Source: Scleromitrula shiraiana
Lineage: Eukaryota > Ascomycota > Leotiomycetes > Helotiales > Sclerotiniaceae
DNA: 64,000 nucleotides
Reading direction: 5' to 3'
Assembly: GCA_028455995.1 (NCBI GenBank)
Contig: JABELC010000014.1
Coordinates: 620,001-684,000, forward strand
Shown here: piece after piece, positions 21,243 to 30,407 of the stretch
Layout: each line of letters starts with the position of its first letter
Numbering within the stretch: position 1 is the first letter of the stretch
Notes under the pieces: model-generated
Database searches by the model: none
Seen by the model: only the letters and a program-made list of their open reading frames with translations
Told to the model about the DNA's origin: nothing
Position numbers and translations under genes: made by a program

Positions 21243-23375
21243 ATGGCTGGAATACGGCTAGAACATACTATTTACTTTGACATCGAGATTCAGCTTTTGA
21301 TAGGAGATCTTCTCACAGCGCCACTCGATGTGATTGTAAATGCAGCAAATACCGGGTTACGAGGTGGTGGAGGTATCGATGGAATTATACATGCGGCGGC
21401 CGGTCCAGAGCTAAGGAGAGAAGAACAAACGTTATTTAAAAATCGTCCAGGTGGACTTCCGCCTGGCGAGGTAGGGAACGCATATGGACCGACTAGAAGT
21501 TACAACATACGACCCGCGAGGTTTATTGTTCATGCAGTAGGTCCAGACTACCGTTCTCCTAGGGAGAGAAACCCAAGGCTACTTGAAAGGGTATATAGAG
21601 AAAGCCTTTATAGAGCAGCGTCCGTTGGCGCAACGTCGATTGGCTTTCCATCAATCTCAACAGGAATCTTTCGAATGCCCCTCGAGATAGCGGCAAGAGC
21701 AGCAATGGCAGGCGTTAAAGAATGGATTGATGTCAACACTCTTCGAGGCCCCATATCGATCAAAAAGATCGCCTTTGTATTGCAACCAGGTTCCGCAAAT
21801 CGTGACTTCTACGCAGTCATTCCTGAGTATTTCTCAATTCCTAAACCACCACCACCTGCAAAGCCAAAGGCAACAGTTCCTCAACCACCACCTGCAAAGC
21901 CAAAGGCAACAGTTCCTCAACCACCACCACCTGCAAAGCCAAAGGCGCCAATTACTCAACTACCTGCAAGGCCAGAGGCGCCGGCTCCTCAACCACCACC
22001 TGCAAAGCCAAAGGCAACAGTTCCTCAACCACCACCACCACCTGCAAAGCCAAAGGCGCCAATTACTCAACCACCTGCAAGGCCAGAGGCGCCGGCTCCT
22101 CAACCACCACCTGCAAAGCCAAAGGCGCCAATTACTCAACCACCTGCAAGGCCAGAGGCGCCGGCTCCTCAACCACCACCTGCAAAGCCAAAGGCAACAG
22201 TTCCTCAACCACCACCACCACCTGCAAAGCCAAAGGCGCCAATTACTCAACCACCTGCAAGGCCAGAGGCGCCGGCTCCTCAACCACCACCTGCAAAGCC
22301 AAAGGCGCCAATTACTCAACCACCTGCAAGGCCAGAGGCGCCGGCTCCTCAACCACCACCTGCAAAGCCAAAGGCAACAGTTCCTCAACCACCACCACCT
22401 GCAAGGCCAAAGGCGCCAATTACTCAATTACCACCTGCAAGGCCAGAGGCGCTAGTTCCTCAACCACCACCTGCAAGGCCAGAGGCGCTAGTTCCTCAAC
22501 CACCACCTGCAAGGCCAGAGGCAACAGTTACTCAACCACCACCTGCAAGGCCAAAGGCGCCAATTACTCAACCACCACCTGAAAAGCCAAAACCACCCAC
22601 TACTCAGGTACCTACTACCCAAATCCCAACTATAACAATACAACCACCAATTACACAACCCCCTTCCCCACCACCACCTCCACCACCCGATGATATACCC
22701 GCCACAGGTCGTGACGATGAACCTCTCCACACCTATCTCCTCGATTTCTACGAGCACCAATCACGGATGTGGATGGGACGAGACCGCTATTACCAAATGT
22801 TAGAACGGGGAGTCGACCCAGAAACCTGGGACGGAGATGAAGGTCCAGATGCCATTCCCGATCCGGACGATAATCCCAACGGCGACCGAACATCTCTTCC
22901 ACCCGAAGACATACAACGCAACCAACTCTGGCTCGAACAAGAACTTGAGCGCTTCAGAGTTGCGCGCGCCCGCTACGAAGAAGGAAGAAGACAAAGAGAA
23001 ACGCATCTCGAAGAAACTCGAGAGACGTTAGCCAGACTTCAGGAGGAAAGAAGAATAGCTCTTGAAGAGTCCAAGCGCAGGATGCAAGAGGATGATCTAA
23101 GGCATCGGAAGCGCTGCACGGCGATTGATGCTTATGGTAATCAATGTTCAATGATAGGGAATTTTAACGATACGAGACAGCGTCCGGGGTGTTGCTGGAA
23201 TCATCAGCCGAATCAGGTGGCGACGCCGGGGCAGACGGGTGCGCCGAGGACGCAATGTTCGGCGATGTTGGATTGGGGGTTGCCTTGTTTGACGATGGGG
23301 AATTTTAATGATGGGAGGGTGGATCCGACGAGGTGTACATGGCATCAGCCGCGGCCTGAGCCTTCTGCTACTTAA
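21243..23375 (+). CDS. Macrodomain protein with Pro-rich repeats and two C-terminal Cys/His repeats, 710 aa
   Basis: Intronless. Residues 1-185 form a macrodomain of the MacroD/Appr-1''-p type: GDLLTAPLDVIVNAANTGL, GGGGIDGIIHAAAG (catalytic/ADP-ribose loop) and PSISTGIFRMP (phosphate loop). Such domains bind ADP-ribose and many remove mono-ADP-ribose from proteins; the Asn and the GGGG(I/V)DG loop of active members are present. Residues about 201-449 are a Pro-rich array of units like PPPAKPKAPITQPPARPEA. Residues about 560-620 are charged and probably coiled coil. The C-terminus carries two copies of C-x9-C-x15-C-x2-H (C625/C635/C651/H654 and C672/C682/C698/H701), each with the shared core GNFND, likely zinc-binding. 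I know no named family with this combination. It may be an ADP-ribose-reading scaffold. Confidence 0.85.
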   Translation: MAGIRLEHTIYFDIEIQLLIGDLLTAPLDVIVNAANTGLRGGGGIDGIIHAAAGPELRREEQTLFKNRPGGLPPGEVGNAYGPTRSYNIRPARFIVHAVGPDYRSPRERNPRLLERVYRESLYRAASVGATSIGFPSISTGIFRMPLEIAARAAMAGVKEWIDVNTLRGPISIKKIAFVLQPGSANRDFYAVIPEYFSIPKPPPPAKPKATVPQPPPAKPKATVPQPPPPAKPKAPITQLPARPEAPAPQPPPAKPKATVPQPPPPPAKPKAPITQPPARPEAPAPQPPPAKPKAPITQPPARPEAPAPQPPPAKPKATVPQPPPPPAKPKAPITQPPARPEAPAPQPPPAKPKAPITQPPARPEAPAPQPPPAKPKATVPQPPPPARPKAPITQLPPARPEALVPQPPPARPEALVPQPPPARPEATVTQPPPARPKAPITQPPPEKPKPPTTQVPTTQIPTITIQPPITQPPSPPPPPPPDDIPATGRDDEPLHTYLLDFYEHQSRMWMGRDRYYQMLERGVDPETWDGDEGPDAIPDPDDNPNGDRTSLPPEDIQRNQLWLEQELERFRVARARYEEGRRQRETHLEETRETLARLQEERRIALEESKRRMQEDDLRHRKRCTAIDAYGNQCSMIGNFNDTRQRPGCCWNHQPNQVATPGQTGAPRTQCSAMLDWGLPCLTMGNFNDGRVDPTRCTWHQPRPEPSAT
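21845..22590 (+). repeat. Coding minisatellite with 180-bp higher-order repeat
   Basis: The Pro-rich array in the macrodomain gene is built from units of about 30-42 bp beginning CCACCTGCAAAGCCAAAGGC. Positions 22021-22200 and 22201-22380 are identical over 180 bp (60 codons), and the similarity with the same period extends back to about 21962. This implies a recent in-frame tandem duplication. Later units (from about 22398) use CCTGCAAGGCCAGAGGCG and have diverged. Confidence 0.95.
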
Positions 23376-23890
23376 AGGGTTTGATTTTTGGGGAATGGGG
23401 CAGGACGGTATTGGGTTGTGGTAAGATTAGATAGGAATAGGATGGAATGGGATGGAGTGGAGTTTTGAGATGCTTGAGTTCGGTTTGTGTAGTATAATTT
23501 AGGAAATATATATACGAATCATGCTTCACGTTCTGACTTGTTACCATCTTGGATTTGCATGGTTATAACCTCACAAGATACGATTTTGAGAATTTTCAAA
23601 AAGACCGTTGTATTTAATACCGATCCTTTCTATGTACAAGAAAGGGGAGAATCTTGAGAGTTACAATGCATTTTAGATATCGAACTTTTGAAACCTATTT
23701 CTATTCCCATTCACCCTCGCGATATGTCTGCCTACAATTGACGCTAGTATCAAATTGGATCTGCAAGAATCATACAGTACATAATTAATTAACCGCATCC
23801 ACAATAGAACTTTCTAGTGATAACCCAGAACAAATAGATTTTCTTATTCTATACCTAAATAACAACACCTCTACCCCCTATCCATCCCAT
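23376..23890. other. Convergent 3' intergenic region
   Basis: About 515 bp between two convergent genes. No open frame is supported. Short GGAATGGGAT-like repeats lie at about 23432-23460. Confidence 0.5.
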
Positions 23891-25204
23891 CTACGTCCGA
23901 TTCCTATCCCCATCCCTATCTATACCCCTATCTTTCCAAACAACCCCCTCCAACCACCTCCCCACCTCCCCATAAACCTCCCTTGGATCAGGCCTCACAT
24001 CCCCCGGCCACTTATCCCACGCATGGCCCACCCCTTTCACACATTTATATCTTAGATTCCCCAGTTCCTCCATCTCCATCCCCTCTTCTATTCCCGCCCC
24101 ATAATCACCACCATTAAAACCACTTTCTTCAGCCTCATATCTGTCACCTCTGTCTAAACCAACCACTCCACCACCCCACCCCAACCCCCTCAACCTCCCT
24201 ACAAACACCTCCCCCTCCCTCCTCAAAACATCAAACTCACACCCCACCACAAACAAGTACCTCGGCAAACACTCCCTCAAGATCTTCTCATCCTGTATCC
24301 CCGGACTGAGATATGGATTCTTGGGGGAGATATGCAGATGTTCGGGTCTGTAGGCGAGATCGAAGACGCGGGATATGAATTTTCCGAAATACGATGGTGA
24401 TGGCGAGAGAGAGTGGGAGTGGGATGTAGAGGAAGAAGGGGGATAGGTGGCGGTGAGGAGTTTTTCCTCGCGGGAGATGGATTTATTGAAGGGGGTGTAG
24501 AATGCGAGGAGGGCTTTTATGGACCAGGTGGGGGGGATAACGAGGGTGAGGGTATGTGGAGGGATGTTGCTTAATAATTCATCATCTTCCTCCTCTTCCG
24601 CCTCCTCCCTATCATCCAATCCCTCGCTATCCTCCTCGTCCCCAACTTTCCTTCCCTCACCCCTTCTCTTCAATAACCTCCACAACCTCAGCACCCCCAT
24701 CGCCAAACTCCCTCCCGCCGAAAACCCTCCAATTACAATCCTCTCCCTATCAATACCCAATTCCTCCGCATGCTCAAAAACATAGTAAACCACTGACAGG
24801 GCATCCCAGATCGCTGCCGGGAACGGAAACTCGGGTGCGAGGCGGTAGGAAGCGCTTATTACGATGCAAGGGGTTGAGAGGGAAGTGGTGAGGGTTTGAG
24901 CAAAGAGGTGATCATCGGTTGGATGACCGATTGTGAAACCGCCGCCGTGGAAGGTGAGGATGCAGGGGAGGGGGTTGGAATTGGTGCTTGGGGGGTGGGA
25001 AAGGGATGGGGGATGGTATATGTAGAGGGGAAGATAGGCACGTGGGTAGGGGTGCGGGGACGGTGTTAGAGTGGGAATTTTGAGGGTGTGAGTTGGGGGA
25101 TGGTAGGGGAGGCGGAGAATTTTACGGACGGGGGTGGCGATGGTGATGGTGAGGAAACGGATTATTTTTATAAGGATGTAGATGAGGAAGCGGGGAGGGT
25201 CCAT
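23891..25204 (-). CDS. Alpha/beta-hydrolase fold-3 (HSL family) esterase/lipase, 437 aa
   Basis: Probable carboxylesterase or lipase of the hormone-sensitive lipase family. Residues 7-24 are hydrophobic (LIYILIKIIRFLTITIA), so the protein is probably membrane-anchored or secretory. The oxyanion motif HGGG is at 86-89 (LTFHGGGFTIG), followed by SASYRLAPEFPFP and nucleophile Ser162 in GFSAGG. The other triad residues are probably Asp325 (VVGCEFDVLRREGE) and His394 (VKGVGHAWD). A highly acidic insertion (about 190-215) separates the nucleophile from the second half. No intron is needed. The substrate cannot be told. Coding-strand composition shifts to G-rich near the stop. Confidence 0.87.
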   Translation of the reverse strand: MDPPRFLIYILIKIIRFLTITIATPVRKILRLPYHPPTHTLKIPTLTPSPHPYPRAYLPLYIYHPPSLSHPPSTNSNPLPCILTFHGGGFTIGHPTDDHLFAQTLTTSLSTPCIVISASYRLAPEFPFPAAIWDALSVVYYVFEHAEELGIDRERIVIGGFSAGGSLAMGVLRLWRLLKRRGEGRKVGDEEDSEGLDDREEAEEEEDDELLSNIPPHTLTLVIPPTWSIKALLAFYTPFNKSISREEKLLTATYPPSSSTSHSHSLSPSPSYFGKFISRVFDLAYRPEHLHISPKNPYLSPGIQDEKILRECLPRYLFVVGCEFDVLRREGEVFVGRLRGLGWGGGVVGLDRGDRYEAEESGFNGGDYGAGIEEGMEMEELGNLRYKCVKGVGHAWDKWPGDVRPDPREVYGEVGRWLEGVVWKDRGIDRDGDRNRT

Positions 25205-25900
25205 TTTTCCTCTATGGGTTTTTGGTCTTTGGATTGGTTAATTGGTTGGTTGGTTGGGTATTCTGAAAGGGGGCTGATTAGATGAATGTATCCTGATGTA
25301 TATAGTCCGATGAAGACTTTCAAATTAAACGTTTGAGTTAAATCAATCTGATCCTAGTTAGCTATGTTGGAGTTGTATATCAGGTGGCGGGAACTATTAT
25401 ATAACCTACTTATCTCTAACATCCAATTATCATATATGTTCAAGATATATAAATCATGAAACGATCAAACGGTTCAACTGGTAGGTTATACGACGAATGG
25501 TACAAGACCTAGATATAGAATGATGAGAGTACCAGGAACGGAACGTACAAAATGCTTATATTACATCATTATAAATTTAGTCCATTCTTCAATGCTGATT
25601 GGACGCCATAATTATCACTATTCCTTTCTGAAGGTTCTTCTAGTTCTCTCAACACAGCCAGACTAGAACCAATATATTTCGAGTGAATCTCAATTACAGA
25701 TTATTTATTTGTATATATAGAAAATTATCATATCATCTCATTATATTCTCAACCACCCTATTCACTTTACTTCCACTACCTACCCAACCTTCAGTCTGAT
25801 CAAATCGAATGAATTCACTCCACCACTCTAGTCACCATTCCTAAGCTAAACAACTTCACTCAAAAAATCCATTCACCTCTCATGTTCACCTTCCCCACAA
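25205..25900. other. Intergenic, no gene seen
   Basis: About 700 bp of AT-rich sequence between two minus-strand genes; it contains the esterase promoter and the 3' region of the 6PGDH-like gene. Confidence 0.5.
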
Positions 25901-27496
25901 TCAAGCCTTCTTCCACTCAAAATGATGTTTCCCCGTCTCCGGTTTCCCTACCCCCTTATCCTGACTCTTACTATCATACATATGTTTACCAAAGTAATCC
26001 AACTCGGCCTCATAAAACTGTGTCGGTAATTCCATATTTCCACTATATTTAAGATATTCTAATGTAGCCGACATACTTGGGATTACCGCGTTAGATTCCA
26101 CACCTTTAGATATGATTCTTTTAAGAGGTTCGAACCCCTTGATGAGTTCCGTGACGATGCTTTCTTCGTATAGAAGATCGGGTGTTTCGTTGTTGGCGGA
26201 GGCGGAGAAGATAGAGGATAGAAGGGTGGATATATGATCACTTTGGATTATACATCCTGCGCGCCAGATGCGAATGATATTTGGGAAGGAAATACTCCAT
26301 TTATTTTGAGCGTTGGATTTGGAAATGATAGACATGCCCTGAATGTAAGAAGCTAGACATGTAGTATATACGGCGGAACGTAAATCTTCGATAATGGCCT
26401 CCTTTTCTTGGGAATCTTTGACGGGGATTTTGGTAGGGAGAAACGTTCCGTGAAATGATTTGTTGACTTGTTGTCGATGACCTCGGTATGCTGATACAAT
26501 TCGTAAATAATGAGCTGTTGATAATGTGGGAGCAGGAATATGAAGAGAAGTTGCTTGTGTGTTGGACCAAATTCCTGTTCCTTCTGACCCGTCGATGTCT
26601 TGTACCACTTTATCTTGTACATCCGCTAGGACATGTTTCCCGGATTTGTCTTTTTGTTCGCAGATATCTGCTCCGATTTTTACTAAGAAAGTATTTTTCT
26701 TAATCTCATTAGCAATAACCCTCAATTAGTTGATAGAGGTAACATACCAACTCTCCCTCAGAAGACCATTTCTCAAATACTTTCCCAATCTCATCATATT
26801 CCATCTCAAGATGCTTATTCATAATAGTCCAAGCCTCACTAATAGCAGACATCATCCCATGTTCAATCCCATTATGAATCATCTTAACATAATGACCCGC
26901 ACCACCTTCCCCAATTCGAGCCACACATGAAGTAGCATCATCCGCTTTCGCTGCCATCTTCTCTAATAACGGCATCACAACATCCAATGCTTTCTCCTCT
27001 CCTCCAGGACACATACTTGGTCCTCTCCTTGCTGCTTGATATCCACCAGATACACCACATCCTATATAATAAACCCCTTGAGCAATTGATTTCCCTTGTC
27101 TTCTTTGTGTATTTAACCAATTCTCATTCGAACAATCGATGATTATATCGCCTTTTTCTAAATATGGATGTAAACCATCAAGGACCGAATCCCCAACTGT
27201 TCCATGTGGTAGGGAGAAAAAGATAACTTTTGGAGAAGAGAGAGATTCGCAAAAATCTTTATATTCTGTATGTTTCGATAAAGGGGTCTTGATATTTTGG
27301 TCTTTGGCTGATTGGATAAGTGAATCGACTGTGGAGGATGATGGATCTTGTATGGATACTGAGATGTTGTTTTCGGCGAGCAGGAGTGTCATTCCACCAC
27401 CCATGGAACCGGCTCCTATCATTCCTACCTACAGAAACTGTCAACATTATTTCAATCTGTAGTTGAAGATATAGATCTTACCTTTGTGATCTCCAT
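25901..27496 (-). CDS. 6-phosphogluconate dehydrogenase-like protein with altered binding sites (3 exons, 497 aa)
   Basis: Exons: 27496-27482 (only 15 nt, MEITK), 27428-26748 and 26698-25901; introns of 53 and 49 nt, phase 0. It has the full 6PGDH architecture: Rossmann motif GAGSMG (10-15), VSGG (S132), KMIHNGIE (K187, N191, E194) and the all-helical C-terminal domain (IWRAGCII, DYFGKH with H471). The catalytic Lys and Glu are kept. Several substrate-phosphate contacts are changed relative to the classical enzyme: Tyr191 is His195, Lys260 is Glu271 and Arg446 is Leu465, although Arg287 (R298) remains. The NADP-binding N-R-T is replaced by D33-P-S, which favours NAD+. It is therefore a paralogue with a probably different substrate and cofactor, not the pentose-phosphate enzyme itself. 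Confidence 0.83.
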
Positions 27497-28753
27497 ACTG
27501 ATTGATTATATATCTGCTGCGGGGGAATAATTGTAGAGATGAAGAAGATATTTGATGATGAAAAGAAGATATGGTATCGAGAGCAAGAAAAGTAAGAAAT
27601 ACAACCTATCTTTAAAGTTCTTAATGTACAATTACCACTTACCTATCTACAGATATCGAAAAGGATCAAGTTATCCATCATTACAATATGAGCGATTGAA
27701 GAGTAACGTCAATAAAGCTAAATGACGTAGACTAACCACAGAAATGCATTGATAGACAAGATCTAGACTAATAAGATTCGGTCCGTTCCTCATTTTCGAT
27801 GATCTAGAATTGCACATTGATGATTGATTCAATTTTGATATATTGAGGACATGTCTTGACCTTTCTTAACAACATATAAAATGTTGAGCAATCGAAATAA
27901 TTTACTCAAAAGCTGCTTATATAAACATTACTTTGCTTTTACTTCTGCTTTGCAACCCCTCCCCTCATGCATGCATGCAACTTTGATCTACACACCAAGA
28001 AAGCACAACTTTAGAAACTCCTTGCAGATAATGCATTTGTATCACAAGGTAATTTCCTCACATCCATATCTCCAATCTCTCAACTCTCTATCTTCAAACT
28101 GATACACAGCCTATCTAACATGAATATATCAATGGAGCACCTTCAACCTCGGTGTACACACCCCTCCAAACCAAACAAGCCGAGGTCGATCAAAACAACC
28201 GTCCCGTACGTTCATCATAAAATCCCACTAGGTGGATACAAATAGTACCTTGCATACGAAGCTCCAAACCTACGCAACTTCTCCCACCAATATTAAGCAT
28301 ACGCTTGTTTGTATATTGTGACATTTACCAATTGTGAACTGTCATTTCTTCATTTTCTTCATCCCCATGGGACGAAAGAGAACATGGAATGAATGGATGA
28401 TATGGTAAGTTCCTTCTGCCCGGGTGAGAATATCCATGCAGGAGATACATAGGCTAGATAGCTATGCAGCATTGGAATCTTGGTAAGTTCGATGTCAAAA
28501 AGGTTTGATTTTCTTCTTTTCAACTTTTACTTCTCTTTCTTTTTCTCACATCTTATCTTTACTCCTCAATTGAAAGATTTTGTTGGTACTACCTTATAAG
28601 ATATAAGATTCCAGACAGATTCTTGTCTTCCTATTTCTAACACCAAGCCGCCTTGACACATCCAATCCAATTCAGCTCAACTATCTACCAAACAATCAAT
28701 TCACCAAAATTCATCCCCTCCCAATCTCAAAACAAAAACAAAAAGCAAGCAAA
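27497..28753. other. Divergent intergenic region, no gene seen
   Basis: About 1.25 kb between the divergent 6PGDH-like and SET-domain genes. A frame at 27881-28102 has no supporting features. The last 150 bp are pyrimidine- and A-rich, as is common just upstream of fungal start codons. Confidence 0.5.
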
Positions 28754-29672
28754 ATGTCCCCAATAACCCCCTTCTGGACCCAACCGTCCCACCCCACCAT
28801 CCAAGAAGTAATCCGAACCCCCTCCTCCTCCCCCAACGAATTCTCCACAAAATCCATCTCCAAAGTCAAAGTTCCCCCATTCGGATTATTCGCAAAACTG
28901 GTATTCCCCCCTTACCTTTTTCTTCGCTTCTTTTCTCCCCTCTCCACATCTTCTGCATACACTCCCCAAACCAAAACACTAGAAAGAAAAGTCTAACAAA
29001 CACTCCCTCTCAAACTAGGATTTCCCACCCTGCACCATCTCCCCCACAGCCACCTACGCAACCGTCCAAATCGAAGCTAATAAACATATTTCCCTAAACT
29101 CAGACCTCTTATACATGAATCATTCCTGTTCACCCAGTCTCGTATGTCCCTCTCCCTTCCTTCCCCGTCCCGCAACCCCCAAGCTAACCCTCCCACCCCC
29201 ATCAAACCAGATCCTCACCACGCACCCCACCCACCTCTCCATACTCGCCGGCCCCTCCGGCCTCTCCCCCGGCGACGAACTAACATTCTTCTACCCCTCC
29301 ACCGAATGGGCCATGAGCCAGCCGTTCAAATGCACCTGTTCCTCTCCCAATTGTAAGGGTTTGATTAGCGGGGCTGGTCAGATGAGGGATGAAGATTTGG
29401 AGGGGTATTGGTTGAGTGGGCATGTGAGGGGATTGCTTGAGGGGAGGGGGAGGGGGAGGGAGGAGAAAGTTGAGGGTGGAAATGGAAATAGAAATGGAAA
29501 TGGAAATGGAAATAAAGCTATACATGAAAACGAAAACGAAAACGAAAACGAAAATGGAAATGACAATAGAGAGGCAGAAGAACAAAAAAGCACAAATGCT
29601 AGCAATGGAAATAAAAGAAGAGGTATAACAAGTCGGGAAATGAGCGGAGAAATGGGCGGCGATACTCTATAA
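28754..29672 (+). CDS. Small SET-domain protein (3 exons, about 243 aa)
   Basis: Probable exons: 28754-28900, 29019-29141 and 29211-29672. Exon 2 ends in LLYMNHSCSPSL, the SET-domain N-H-S-C motif that forms the SAM/knot site. Exon 3 has GDELTFFYPSTEWAMSQPF (the second SET knot, GDELTFFY) and a post-SET-like C-x-C-x4-C (CTCSSPNC). SET proteins methylate lysines, but this small fungal class has no settled substrate. The last intron is optional: the frame stays open through it, but the GTATGT donor, GCTAACCC branch-like sequence and CAAACCAG acceptor support splicing. The C-terminal tail (about 180-225) is low-complexity Asn/Gly/Glu encoded by GGAAAT and GAAAAC repeats. Confidence 0.75.
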
Positions 29673-29692
29673 GATAAGAGACTGGGGGAAAC

Positions 29693-29714
29693 GGGGGGGG
29701 GGGGGGGGGGGGGG
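29693..29714 (+). repeat. 22-base G homopolymer
   Basis: An uninterrupted run of 22 G lies just after the SET gene stop codon, preceded by a further G5 at about 29684. It is expected to be length-unstable and able to form G-quadruplexes in the 3' UTR. Confidence 0.95.
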
Positions 29715-29903
29715 TTCCTATATTTTTCTTTCTTGCTTTCTTATTCTTTCTTATTTTTACTATTCTTCTATTCTATTCTTTCCTATCTTACATCTTACAT
29801 CTTAAATTTAAATTTGAATTTCCATCCATCCATCCATCCATCAAATAAATAATCAACCAAACAAATAAACAAATAAATCCCCACGCCAATCTTCCTCTAT
29901 CCA

Positions 29904-29938
<35 letters not shown>

Positions 29939-30407
29939 CATGAATAATTTAATAATAATTGCTAGTACTTGCATTTTAGATTTATTATGACGTCTTGAAG
30001 TTATGACGTCTTGAAGGTAAGGTAAGGTAAGGTAAGGAAGGGTAAAAGGAAGGAAGGAAGAAGGGAGGGGGAAGATTCTTTGGTGTAGGGAATTCTTTTA
30101 TTTGTTGTGTGGGATATATGGTGGTATGGTGGTATAGTGGTGTGGTTTGTTATGATGTGTTGTGGGGTATGGTATGATGTGATGTGATGTGTTTTGATGT
30201 GAAATGATTGTATCGCTTAAGATGCATTTTCAGAGATTGAGATTGAGATTGAAGAAGGAAAAGAAAGGAAAGGGAAGGAAAGGAAAGGAAAGGAAACTTT
30301 AGGTATGTATATATTTCCACTATATTCCTACTTCTTTCTTCTTCCCTCCTATCATATCATCATCCAATTCAACCACCCATCCACCCATCCACCCACAAAT
30401 CAATCAA
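29715..30407. repeat. Microsatellite-rich convergent spacer
   Basis: A series of short tandem repeats: (ATCC)n at about 29821-29843, (ATAC)n at about 29903-29932, GGTAA units near 30014-30036, (TGGTA) and (TGATG) units near 30120-30190, AAGGA units near 30255-30295 and (CATCCACC)n near 30373-30395. No gene is seen. Confidence 0.8.

Noticed and set aside
22021..22380. Repeat array that could look like a CRISPR
   Set aside because: Units are contiguous, coding and without unique spacers; the organism is eukaryotic.
21960..22427. Antisense Trp/Arg-rich frame over the Pro-rich array, and a plus-strand His/Gln frame at 21727-22455
   Set aside because: Both are alternative-frame readings of the same minisatellite.
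26128..26139. GGTTCGAACCCC, resembling a tRNA B-box
   Set aside because: It lies inside a coding exon of the 6PGDH-like gene, and no cloverleaf or A-box surrounds it.
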